DNA from: an uncultured Veillonella sp.
GTDB taxonomy: Bacteria; Bacillota; Negativicutes; Veillonellales; Veillonellaceae
NCBI GenBank assembly: GCA_900549805.1
Contig: URPV01000027.1
Location: forward strand, 1-14,185
Length of the DNA stretch: 14,185 nt
Direction of reading: 5' to 3'
The notes beneath the pieces were generated by a model. The model was not told the DNA's origin and searched no databases. It saw only the letters and a program-made list of their open reading frames with translations. Both the position numbers and the translations under genes were made by a program. Below, in pieces: positions 7,614 to 14,185 of the stretch (position 1 is the stretch's first letter; every line of letters begins with the position of its first letter).

Positions 7614-10600
7614 GACCACTACGGCTAGTGATAGAAGCCTTTGGCCCCTATGCCCATAAGGTGGACTTAGATTTTTCCAAGTTAGGCTCTCATAAACTCT
7701 TTCTCATATCGGGTCCTACTGGGGCCGGCAAGACCACCATCCTAGATGCCATGGTGTATGCCCTTTATGGGGATGCATCTGGTCAATCTCGCGATGCCTC
7801 TTCAGTTAGGTCTGACTTTGCCGACTTGGATAGACCTACACAAGTATCCTTTACCTTTGCTATAGGAGATAAAACCTATAAGGTAGAACGCAGCCCCCAA
7901 CAGGAAGTCAAGAAAAAGCGGGGCCAAGGAACCAAGATACAGGGGGCGGCTGCGGCTATCTACCAAGAAGAGGAAGGGCAGTGGACCAAACTAGTATCCG
8001 ATAGCCGTAAGGTAGGCCCTTTAGTTAATGATATTATTGGTTTTTCGAAAGACCAGTTCCTCCAAGTGGTTCTTCTTCCACAAGGAGAATTTAGAAAGCT
8101 CCTCGTATCTAATTCTAAGGATCGAGAAATCCTCTTGCGTAATCTCTTTAAGACACAAATCTACGAACGCCTACAAACTTCTTTAAAAGTGGCTTATGAT
8201 CAGGCTGCAACATCTGCGGACAATCTCTTACAGGAACAGGCCCGTATTCTAGAAGAAGAGGGCGCTTTGACCTTAGCGGATTTAGACCGACAACTGCAAG
8301 AGCAAGAGGCGGAGAGCCTTAGGCTCAAGACCCAGGCAAAGGAGGCCCAAGCCCAGCTAGAAGCAGCTCAGGCCCAAGTCCAGGCTTGGGAGAACTACCA
8401 AAAGCTCCTAGATCAAGAGGCCCAGGCTAGCCAAAAGTTGGCTGATTTTGTGGCTCAGCATGAGAGCCTTATAGAAGACCAGCGGGCCCAAGGGCAAAAA
8501 CTGAAAGACCTGAGACCGGCTCTGGATGCTTACCAGGCCTTCCAAAAGCAGAGGGACCTGATGGAATCCTATAAGGAGGCCTGCCAATCCCTACAAGGGC
8601 AAGTAGACCAGGCCCAAATCCGTAAGAAAGACCTAGACCGGGAAGGGGCGGCCCTTCGAGAAGGGGAAGAAGCCTTTGAGCGGGCCCAAGCCCGTCTAGC
8701 CCTCTTACAAGGCCATACTAGTGACATAAAGGTTTGGGATAAAACACTAGAAGCTATTCAAGAAGGGCAGGCAAAGGTAAAAGACTTAGAAGAAACCCTA
8801 GTCAAGGAGACCGTGGCCTATGATAAACAAGAGCAGGCACTCAAGGACATCCAAGAGAATTTGGCTTCCTTGAATACCTGGTTAGACCAACATAGGTCTG
8901 CTATGAATGACTACCAGGAGGCTAAGGATAAAATTAGGGCCTTAGAAGAACTGGAGGCAGACCGGCGGGCCCTAGATGAGGCCGCTTCTATATTGGCTGA
9001 GAAGGTAACACACTTGCAAGGCTTAGACCAAGAACGGGAAAGACGAAAGAAAGACTACCTCCATGTGGTTGCCTTGGTAGACCAGGCCCAGGCTTACCGC
9101 ATGGCTCAGAATCTACAGGAAGGTCAGGCCTGTCCTGTGTGCGGGTCCCTGGACCACCCACAACTAGCTCAGGTCCCTCATGATGTGGCAGATCAGACCC
9201 TCCTAGAGACCTATGCGAAGGCCTACCAAGAGGCCTCTTCCAACTATGATGCCCAGCAGGGCCAGGTCCAAGTTTTAGAAGAAAGCTATAGGAGGAACCA
9301 AGAGGCCTTCCTAGCCAAAGGTAGAGAACTGCTAGGCCTTGATGATGAAGGTTTAAAGGACGGCTTAAACCAGGCTTTGAGAGATGGGCAAACAAACTTA
9401 CTAGCTACCAAGACCACTAAGGAAGCCTATGAGGCTAAGAGCCAAGATTTACAAAGTTTACATGAGAAAGAAGGCCAGATTCGTCAAGAGTTAGACAAGG
9501 CAAGGCAGGCCAAAGAGGCTTGTACTCAGTCTATAGGAGACCTTCACAGAAAACTAGAAGGTAGCCAAGCCTGGATAGAATCTTTACAGAAGACTTTAGG
9601 CTTAGAAACAGCAAATCAGGCTGTTAAGGAAGAAGAAAGCTTACAGGCTACCGTAAGCACTTATAAAGCTAGAGAAAAGGCTTGGCAGGAGGCGAAATCC
9701 GCTAATGAGACGACCTTGGCAAGCTTACAAGCTAACTTAGGGACCAAGGAGGAGGCTCTTAATGAGGCGAAAGAGCAAGCCCAAAAAGAAGAGAATCTCT
9801 TCCGAAAGACCTTCCAGGATAAGGGGGTCACCCTAGACCAAGTGTCTTATTGGCAGGATCTGTACTCCCGTTGGGATCAGGTGGACCGCCAAATAGCTGA
9901 TTACGACAAAGAACGCCAGAGTCTTCTGGTCCTCCAAGAGGCGGCTAGAGAGGCCTTGGCTAATCAAGGACAAGTGTCGGCACCTACTGATCAAGAGTTA
10001 ATCAAGACCTTGGAAACAGCCCATAATGCGAGCCTGCAAGCTTTAGGAGCTCATGAAGCCAATTTAGAAGCTCGCCGTCATAAACGGGATATCCTGGTAA
10101 ACATAGAGACCAAGGCTAAGGAGGATCAAGAGAAGGTCCTCTTTATCAAGAGCCTATCGGACTTAGCCAATGGAGATGACCCTAGGCTCAAAGGGGTTAG
10201 TTTTGAACGGTATGTGCTAGGGACTATACTCGATGAGGTCATCTTGGCGGCTAATGTCCGCTTAGCTCATATGAGCCGTAAACGCTATAGCTTAGAACGG
10301 GCTACTTTAGGCCAGGTTTCGGGACGGGGTAAACAAGGGCTTGATATCATGGTCTTTGATGCCTATACGGGCCAGAGCCGGCCGGCGGGAACCTTATCTG
10401 GAGGGGAATCCTTCCTAGCCTCTATGGCTCTAGCCCTAGGTATGGCCGATATCATCCAGGCCTATGCAGGAGGTATTCATATGGATGCTATCTTCATCGA
10501 TGAAGGCTTTGGCACCCTAGATCCAGACACCCTAGATGTGGCTATGGATACCTTGGTTGCCCTCCAAGGATCAGGCCGGCTTATCGGTATCATCTCCCAT

Positions 10601-10687
10601 GTACCTGACCTCAAGACAAGAATTCCCGCACACCTAGAGGTGACGCCTGAGGATGAGGGCTCCAGTGCAGCCTTTCGCATCAGTTAG
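7610..10687 (+). CDS. sbcC: Exonuclease SbcCD subunit C (Rad50-like ATPase)
   Basis: This is a 1025-residue SMC/Rad50-type ATPase, the DNA-tethering and motor half of SbcCD. The N-terminal lobe carries Walker A GPTGAGKTT at 35-43 and a Q-loop segment (LLPQGEF). Two long Gln-, Glu- and Ala-rich coiled coils (about 200-500 and 520-850) flank the zinc hook Cys508-Pro-Val-Cys511, through which two molecules dimerise. The C-terminal lobe carries the signature LSGGESF from residue 929 and Walker B with Asp964-Glu965 (FIDEGFGTLD). Everything required for activity appears present, and the length is normal for the family. Codon choice differs from the neighbours: CAG, CTA and AGG are frequent here but uncommon in the helicase and aldehyde dehydrogenase genes. 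Low expression explains this as well as foreign origin would. The gene ends with TAG. Confidence 0.96.
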   Translation: MRPLRLVIEAFGPYAHKVDLDFSKLGSHKLFLISGPTGAGKTTILDAMVYALYGDASGQSRDASSVRSDFADLDRPTQVSFTFAIGDKTYKVERSPQQEVKKKRGQGTKIQGAAAAIYQEEEGQWTKLVSDSRKVGPLVNDIIGFSKDQFLQVVLLPQGEFRKLLVSNSKDREILLRNLFKTQIYERLQTSLKVAYDQAATSADNLLQEQARILEEEGALTLADLDRQLQEQEAESLRLKTQAKEAQAQLEAAQAQVQAWENYQKLLDQEAQASQKLADFVAQHESLIEDQRAQGQKLKDLRPALDAYQAFQKQRDLMESYKEACQSLQGQVDQAQIRKKDLDREGAALREGEEAFERAQARLALLQGHTSDIKVWDKTLEAIQEGQAKVKDLEETLVKETVAYDKQEQALKDIQENLASLNTWLDQHRSAMNDYQEAKDKIRALEELEADRRALDEAASILAEKVTHLQGLDQERERRKKDYLHVVALVDQAQAYRMAQNLQEGQACPVCGSLDHPQLAQVPHDVADQTLLETYAKAYQEASSNYDAQQGQVQVLEESYRRNQEAFLAKGRELLGLDDEGLKDGLNQALRDGQTNLLATKTTKEAYEAKSQDLQSLHEKEGQIRQELDKARQAKEACTQSIGDLHRKLEGSQAWIESLQKTLGLETANQAVKEEESLQATVSTYKAREKAWQEAKSANETTLASLQANLGTKEEALNEAKEQAQKEENLFRKTFQDKGVTLDQVSYWQDLYSRWDQVDRQIADYDKERQSLLVLQEAAREALANQGQVSAPTDQELIKTLETAHNASLQALGAHEANLEARRHKRDILVNIETKAKEDQEKVLFIKSLSDLANGDDPRLKGVSFERYVLGTILDEVILAANVRLAHMSRKRYSLERATLGQVSGRGKQGLDIMVFDAYTGQSRPAGTLSGGESFLASMALALGMADIIQAYAGGIHMDAIFIDEGFGTLDPDTLDVAMDTLVALQGSGRLIGIISHVPDLKTRIPAHLEVTPEDEGSSAAFRIS

Positions 10688-10718
10688 ATGAATAGTCAAT
10701 CTTGTTTCCCTATGGTAC

Positions 10719-10752
10719 TATAATAGGAGTAGGAATTTCCTCTTAATTCCTA
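10719..10752 (+). promoter_or_regulatory. Probable promoter -10 and leader hairpin of the five-gene operon
   Basis: TATAAT at 10719-10724 is a perfect -10, but the sequence 16-19 bases upstream has only weak -35 similarity. Just downstream, TAGGAATT (10730-10737) and AATTCCTA (10745-10752) form an 8-bp stem with a 7-base loop. The short T-run at 10757-10760, four bases beyond the stem, makes it a doubtful terminator for sbcC; a leader structure is equally likely. Confidence 0.45.
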
Positions 10753-10777
10753 GTGATTTTGGACATAAGGAGGACTT

Positions 10778-11152
10778 ATGAAATTCTCTTTTGCACATAA
10801 TAATATTAATGTTAAGGACTTGGATAAGAGCCTAGCCTTTTACAAGAAAGCCTTACTGTTGGAAGAGTGCAAAAAGCTCGATGCGGAAGATGGTTCCTTC
10901 AAGTTACGCTACTTAAAGAGTCCTTATACGCAACACGAGCTTGAGCTTACTTGGATTAGGGACATGGATCGCCCTTATAATTTGGGGGACAATGAATTCC
11001 ACTTGGCCTTTTATGTAGATGATTTTGAGGCAGCCCATGCTCTTCACGAGGAGATGGGCTGTATCGCCTATGAAAATAAGGATATGGGGATTTACTTTAT
11101 CGCTGATCCTGATGGCTATTGGACGGAAATTATTCCGGCAGGTGCCTATTAA
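10778..11152 (+). CDS. gloA: Glyoxalase I-like VOC-family protein
   Basis: This 124-residue protein has the paired beta-alpha-beta-beta-beta modules of the vicinal oxygen chelate fold. All four metal ligands of bacterial glyoxalase I have counterparts: His7 (FAHNNINV), Glu56 (LELTW), His75 (EFHLAFYV) and Glu117 (DPDGYWTEII). Glyoxalase I isomerises the methylglyoxal-thiol hemithioacetal to the S-lactoyl thioester, the first step of methylglyoxal detoxification. The length is slightly shorter than the E. coli enzyme. Because many VOC proteins with these ligands have other substrates, lactoylglutathione lyase remains a family-based inference. An AAGGAGG ribosome binding site precedes the ATG. 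Its stop overlaps the tcdA start by one base (TAATG), making it the first gene of a coupled operon. Confidence 0.82.
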   Translation: MKFSFAHNNINVKDLDKSLAFYKKALLLEECKKLDAEDGSFKLRYLKSPYTQHELELTWIRDMDRPYNLGDNEFHLAFYVDDFEAAHALHEEMGCIAYENKDMGIYFIADPDGYWTEIIPAGAY

Positions 11153-11868
11153 TGAGCCAAGAAACTCTCTACACCCGTATTAATTGGTTGACAGGGCCGG
11201 AGAAGATTGAGAAACTCAAAAATACATCCGTTGCCTTGTTCGGTACTGGTGGCGTTGGAGGTGGTGCTCTTGAGGCTTTGGTGCGAGGCGGTATTGGCCG
11301 CATCGTTTTAGTCGATGGGGACTCCATTGCACCCTCTAATCTCAATCGCCAGATGATTACTAGCCAGGCGACCATTGGTCGCCGTAAGGTGGAGGTGGCG
11401 AAGGAACGGGCCTTAGCCATCAACCCTGACTGCCAGGTGGAGGCCTATGACCTCTTTTATACAGAGAAAACACATCCTGGCTTTATCCAGGGGCTTCATG
11501 TTGACTTTGTTATCGATGCTATCGATATGGTGAAAGCTAAGATCGACATCGTTGAACAATGCCAAGCCTCTGGCATCGGTCTTATTTCTTCCATGGGGGG
11601 CGGCAACCGCTTCTATCCATAGAAGATTCAAATCGCTGATATCAAAAAAACCTTTAACGATCCTTTGGCCCGCGTTATGCGACAACAGCTTAAAAAGCGG
11701 CGGATCAATAAATTAACTGTAGCCTTCTCTACGGAAGTGCCTACTAAACCAGCTTTCAGAGGAGATGAAGGGACCAGCCCAGGAACTACATCTATGGTTC
11801 CGCCGGTCTTGGGATTCACTTTGGCAGCTTATGTAATCCGTACTATTTTGGAGATACCTAAACAATGA
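11152..11868 (+). pseudogene. tcdA: tRNA threonylcarbamoyladenosine dehydratase, interrupted by an in-frame TAG
   Basis: The ThiF/MoeB-type E1-like enzyme TcdA uses ATP to cyclise t6A37 of ANN-decoding tRNAs to ct6A. The first part (11152-11622) encodes LYTRINWL, the ATP-binding loop GTGGVGGG (31-38), Asp55 and NLNRQ (63-67), and ends at TAG (11620-11622, codon 157) after GGGNRFYP. The same frame continues without further stops to TGA at 11866-11868, encoding KIQIADI, DPLARVMR and a C-terminal STEVP...GFTLAAYV segment as in intact homologues. With that codon sensed the protein would be 238 residues, normal for the family. A C-to-T change of a CAG codon is the simplest origin. TAG is a normal stop in tex, perR, sbcC and speE here, so general reassignment is unlikely. 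The start overlaps the previous stop; the weak GCAGG suggests coupling. A sequencing error is the main alternative. Confidence 0.88.
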
Positions 11869-12296
11869 CAAAAGCAATTATTCATATGGCAAAAGGTGAC
11901 ATTGTTATCGAATTGTTCGATAAAGAAGCACCAAAAACAGTAGCAAACTTTGTTAAGTTGATTAAGGAAGGCTTCTATGATGGCTTAACCTTCCACCGTG
12001 TTATCCCTGGATTCGTAGCGCAAGGTGGCTGTCCTAATGGGAATGGTACAGGCGGCCCTGGCTATACAATCGAAGATGAACTTATTGGCAATCCACACAA
12101 GCACGTTCGCGGCGCCCTTTCTATGGCCCATCGTGGTCCTAACACAGGGGGTTCTCAATTCTTCATCGTTTATGAACCACAACCTCATTTGGATGGCGTT
12201 CATACCGTATTCGGTCAAGTGGTTGAAGGCATGGATATTGTGGATGCTATTTACCAAGGCGAACATATGGAAGGTCTTGAAGTTATAGAAGACTAA
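11865..12296 (+). CDS. Cyclophilin-type peptidyl-prolyl cis-trans isomerase
   Basis: This 143-residue single-domain cyclophilin catalyses cis-trans isomerisation of peptidyl-proline bonds during protein folding. The active-site blocks are FHRVIPGF (43-50, with Arg45 and Phe50 equivalent to Arg55 and Phe60 of cyclophilin A), QGG (53-55), GGSQFFI and HLDGVHTVFG. There is no signal peptide or lipobox, so it is cytosolic. Its ATG overlaps the tcdA stop in ATGA, with GGAG at 11850-11853 as a modest ribosome binding site 11 bases upstream. Its translation may therefore depend partly on ribosomes finishing tcdA, which the internal TAG there would prevent. Confidence 0.95.
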   Translation: MTKAIIHMAKGDIVIELFDKEAPKTVANFVKLIKEGFYDGLTFHRVIPGFVAQGGCPNGNGTGGPGYTIEDELIGNPHKHVRGALSMAHRGPNTGGSQFFIVYEPQPHLDGVHTVFGQVVEGMDIVDAIYQGEHMEGLEVIED

Positions 12297-12326
12297 TTAT
12301 TTATAATTACTAGTAGAAGGTAGCAG

Positions 12327-12968
12327 ATGGAAGCAGTAGAAATTAAGCACCCTGAATGGCTTGACATACAAACGCCTACCAAGGTCTCTCATGGCTATGA
12401 CCAAGAGTGGTATACCCAAGAGTGGCAACGCTTAGCGGGTTGCGGTCCTACGACGGCTACCCAGGTTTTGACCTATTTAGGCCTACGCGATGGTATGTAT
12501 GATCGAGCTAATGCAACTAGCCAGGTCGGTGCCCTGAACCGGATGGAAGAGGTTTGGGAATATGTAAAACCTCGTTATGGTGGTGGCGTTTATAAGACAG
12601 CTTGGCTAGAAGAGGGAATGCAACGCTTTATCGATGATAAAGGTTGGAATTACGATGTTCGTATGATTAATGTATCGCCCTTTCGATCGTCCCGGGATGA
12701 TGTGTCCGTGGTGGCAGAATTCATTCGCGATGGTTTGCACCAAGATATACCGGTAGCCTTTCTCAACCGCCATAAGGGCCACGAAGAAGCCTTGTGGACA
12801 TGGCATTGGGTCCCTGTATGGGGGATCTTTAGCCAGGGCGATGAAATTCGCTGCCGTATCTTTGATGAGGGGGAAATTCGTGACTTTTCCCTCACTAATT
12901 GGATGAAAGACACTATCTTGGGTGGTGGCTTCGCCTATGTGGTTAATAAGGTAGAATATATGATTTAA
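12327..12968 (+). CDS. C39-like papain-fold protein of unknown function
   Basis: This 213-residue protein resembles the C39-like papain superfamily. The candidate nucleophile is Cys39 in AGCGPTTAT, the candidate histidine is His160 in WTWHWVPVWG, and Asp180 (RIFDEG) could complete a triad. True C39 peptidases are domains of bacteriocin-exporting ABC transporters, but here there is no transporter, no membrane segment and no signal peptide, so it is a stand-alone cytosolic enzyme. Substrate and reaction (peptide hydrolysis, other amide hydrolysis or acyl transfer) cannot be told from the sequence. It lies 30 bases after the cyclophilin gene, with AAGG 8 bases before the ATG as a modest ribosome binding site, and 13 bases before spermidine synthase, so it is clearly part of the operon. 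The family call is fairly secure from the Cys and His motifs; the function is not. Confidence 0.75.
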   Translation: MEAVEIKHPEWLDIQTPTKVSHGYDQEWYTQEWQRLAGCGPTTATQVLTYLGLRDGMYDRANATSQVGALNRMEEVWEYVKPRYGGGVYKTAWLEEGMQRFIDDKGWNYDVRMINVSPFRSSRDDVSVVAEFIRDGLHQDIPVAFLNRHKGHEEALWTWHWVPVWGIFSQGDEIRCRIFDEGEIRDFSLTNWMKDTILGGGFAYVVNKVEYMI

Positions 12969-12981
12969 TAGGAGGCAGACT

Positions 12982-13824
12982 ATGTCCAACCAATGGATTA
13001 CAGAGGAACAAACCCCTCATTTACACTTGAGCACGGAAGTCGATAAGGTGATGTACTCTGGTCAGTCTGATTTTCAAAAGATAGAAGTTGCACATTCCTT
13101 GCAATATGGGAATATGCTTGTTTTGGATGGGGTTTTTCAAACCTCAGAAAAAGAGGAATTCGTCTACCATGAAATGATGGCTCATGTCCCTCTCTTCCTC
13201 CATCCAAACCCTAAACGGGTTCTCATCATCGGCGGTGGTGATGGCGGTGTGGCCCGGGAATGCGTTCGTCATCCAGAAGTAGAATCTGTGACCATGGTGG
13301 AAATCGATGGAAAGGTTGTGGAATTGGCCAAGGAATTTCTGCCAACCATATCTCAGGCTATGCGGGAGAATCATCCTAAGTTGACTGTTACCATCGGTGA
13401 TGGCTTGGCTCACGTGCGGGAAAAGGAAGACTACTACGATGTTGTTATCGTTGACTGCTCTGACCCAATCGGACCAGGAGAAGGACTCTTCCAAGAACCT
13501 TTTTATAAGGATGTCTATAAGGCCCTCAAGGAAGATGGGCTCTTTGTGCAACAAACGGAATCTCCATTCCTCCATCAACCATTGATTCATGATGTTTTTG
13601 AAGTGGTGGATCGGAATTTCCCTATGGCCCGCCTTTATACGGCCTTTATTCCTCTCTATCCAGCGGGTATGCATTGCTTCACTATGGGGTCTAAGAAGTA
13701 TGATCCCTTGACTTGGAAACCTAATAGACCTAAGACATTTGAGACAAAATACTATAATGAAGATATTCAAAAGGCGGCCTTTGCCCTCCCTAACTTCGTC
13801 TTTGATATTTTGCCTAAGAAATAG
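12982..13824 (+). CDS. speE: Spermidine synthase (polyamine aminopropyltransferase)
   Basis: This 280-residue enzyme transfers an aminopropyl group from decarboxylated S-adenosylmethionine to putrescine, giving spermidine. The N-terminal beta domain (WITEEQTP, VLDGVFQTSEKEEFVYHEM) is followed by a Rossmann methyltransferase-like fold. That fold has GGGDGG (84-89), the ribose-binding VEID (106-109) and catalytic Asp158 in DCSDPIGP, and a late segment FIPLYPAGMHCF. These match true SpeE rather than distant methyltransferases. The length is standard. AGGAGG precedes the ATG. Neither speD (decarboxylase) nor speB (agmatinase) is adjacent, so substrates come from genes elsewhere or from uptake. 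It is the last gene of the operon, ends with TAG and is followed by a terminator. Confidence 0.95.
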   Translation: MSNQWITEEQTPHLHLSTEVDKVMYSGQSDFQKIEVAHSLQYGNMLVLDGVFQTSEKEEFVYHEMMAHVPLFLHPNPKRVLIIGGGDGGVARECVRHPEVESVTMVEIDGKVVELAKEFLPTISQAMRENHPKLTVTIGDGLAHVREKEDYYDVVIVDCSDPIGPGEGLFQEPFYKDVYKALKEDGLFVQQTESPFLHQPLIHDVFEVVDRNFPMARLYTAFIPLYPAGMHCFTMGSKKYDPLTWKPNRPKTFETKYYNEDIQKAAFALPNFVFDILPKK

Positions 13825-13834
13825 GGTAAAAACT

Positions 13835-13861
13835 AACCTCGCTCACAAGAGCGAGGTTTTT
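13835..13861 (+). terminator. Intrinsic terminator of the speE operon
   Basis: AACCTCGCTC (13835-13844) pairs perfectly with GAGCGAGGTT (13849-13858) around an ACAA loop, with a T-run to 13861. Confidence 0.93.
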
Positions 13862-13893
13862 GCTTGCCTCTGTCTTCATCTAATTTATAGTTG

Positions 13894-13952
13894 CAGATAA
13901 GAGGGGCTAGCATATATAATACGTTCATAGATTGTGGCTTAGCCATTATCTG
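13894..13952. repeat. Imperfect long inverted repeat around a promoter-like sequence
   Basis: CAGATAA (13894-13900) pairs with TTATCTG (13946-13952), and GGCTAGC (13905-13911) pairs with GCTTAGCC (13937-13944) with one bulged T. The loop contains a perfect TATAAT (13915-13920) with only a weak -35 (TTGCAG, 18 bases upstream). A second copy of the motif (GGGCCTAGCA) occurs at 14001-14010, and CATAGATT is repeated at 13926 and 13955. No reading frame of note exists between 13862 and 14040. It could be a small RNA gene or a regulatory structure, or it may be coincidental. Confidence 0.35.
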
Positions 13953-14039
13953 TCCATAGATTCATAGAGAAGATTTCTTATAGGTTTTTCAGTCACAATT
14001 GGGCCTAGCAAGAAAAAGTTATATGGCTTAAAAAAGTTG

Positions 14040-14068
14040 TTGACAGACGATTTAATACCATATATAAT
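14040..14068 (+). promoter_or_regulatory. Consensus sigma-A promoter of the tRNA-His gene
   Basis: TTGACA (14040-14045) and TATAAT (14063-14068) are both perfect and separated by exactly 17 bases. Transcription should start near 14075, giving a leader of about 38 bases before the tRNA. This strength is typical of stable RNA operons, so further tRNAs may follow beyond the window. Confidence 0.93.
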
Positions 14069-14079
14069 TCTCTATGTTG

Positions 14080-14098
14080 CAACGACGTAATGTCGTTG
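14080..14098 (+). other. Perfect hairpin in the tRNA-His precursor leader
   Basis: CAACGAC (14080-14086) and GTCGTTG (14092-14098) form a 7-bp stem with a GTAAT loop a few bases after the predicted transcription start. No T-run follows, so it is not a terminator. It may protect the 5' end of the precursor or guide its processing. Confidence 0.6.
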
Positions 14099-14112
14099 AA
14101 ATACCTACAGGT

Positions 14113-14185
14113 GGTGGGTATGGTGAAGCGGTTAACACGGCGGATTGTGGCTCCGTTACGCGTGGGTTCGATCCCCACTACTCAC
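14113..14185 (+). tRNA. tRNA-His (anticodon GTG), 3' end beyond the window
   Basis: All four stems fold. The acceptor is GTGGGTA (14114-14120) with TACTCAC (14179-14185), one G-T pair. The D stem is GTG/CAC with GG in its loop. The anticodon stem is 14140-14144 with 14152-14156, with GTG at 14147-14149 after T33. The T stem is GTGGG/CCCAC with loop TTCGATC. G at 14113 can serve as the G-1 required by histidyl-tRNA synthetase; its partner C73 and any CCA lie just past the last base. Confidence 0.96.

Noticed and set aside
11119..11151. An earlier in-frame ATG start for tcdA at 11119
   Set aside because: It lies inside the end of the VOC gene and adds residues without family resemblance. The ATG at 11152, overlapping the VOC stop, gives the expected MSQETLYTRINW start.
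11620..11622. Pyrrolysine or a reassigned amber codon
   Set aside because: Four other genes in the window (tex, perR, sbcC, speE) end with TAG, and no pyl genes are present here. TcdA is not a known pyrrolysine protein. A nonsense change or sequence error is simpler.
13144..13770. A 208-residue antisense reading frame within speE
   Set aside because: It lies entirely opposite a well-supported enzyme gene, resembles no protein family I recognise and has no ribosome binding site or promoter.
1..14185. Mobile elements, CRISPR arrays or a defence or biosynthetic island
   Set aside because: I saw no transposase, integrase, phage gene, regularly spaced repeats or clustered unknown genes. The gene content is almost all core housekeeping and stress functions.

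Overview
The window reads as an ordinary chromosomal segment of a Gram-positive-lineage (Firmicutes) bacterium. AGGAGG-type ribosome binding sites precede most genes, intrinsic terminators end most transcription units, and a PerR-type regulator and a CshA-like helicase are present. The style of the proteins suggests the Negativicutes (Veillonella relatives), but that is recognition rather than proof. All genes lie on the + strand. I see no insertion sequence, phage gene or CRISPR array.

Layout. (1) 7-2178: tex, a nucleic-acid-binding accessory factor, closed by a strong terminator. (2) 2179-2504: a regulatory gap with a near-consensus promoter and a perfect inverted repeat just upstream of it, driving an NAD(P)-dependent aldehyde dehydrogenase (2505-3995). 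(3) 4135-5721: a DEAD-box RNA helicase of CshA type whose tail contains seven tandem RRRDD units. (4) 5874-6293: a PerR-type Fur-family repressor with all expected metal ligands and a palindrome in front of it. (5) 6456-10687: sbcD-sbcC, the Mre11/Rad50-like nuclease, with overlapping stop and start codons. (6) 10778-13824: a tight five-gene unit of a glyoxalase I-like protein, tcdA, a cyclophilin, a C39-like papain-fold protein and spermidine synthase, ended by a terminator. (7) 13862-14185: a non-coding stretch with inverted repeats, a perfect sigma-A-type promoter, a leader hairpin and tRNA-His(GTG), cut at its 3' end by the window edge.

Most of these genes serve housekeeping or stress functions: RNA metabolism, peroxide response, DNA break and hairpin processing, carbonyl detoxification, tRNA modification, protein folding and polyamine synthesis. 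I found no convincing new multi-gene system.

The clearest anomaly is in tcdA. An in-frame TAG at codon 157 splits an otherwise intact reading frame, with family-typical sequence on both sides. This is most simply a recent nonsense mutation or a sequence error. The second point of interest is a cytosolic C39-like cysteine-hydrolase-fold protein of unknown role, encoded 13 bases upstream of spermidine synthase.
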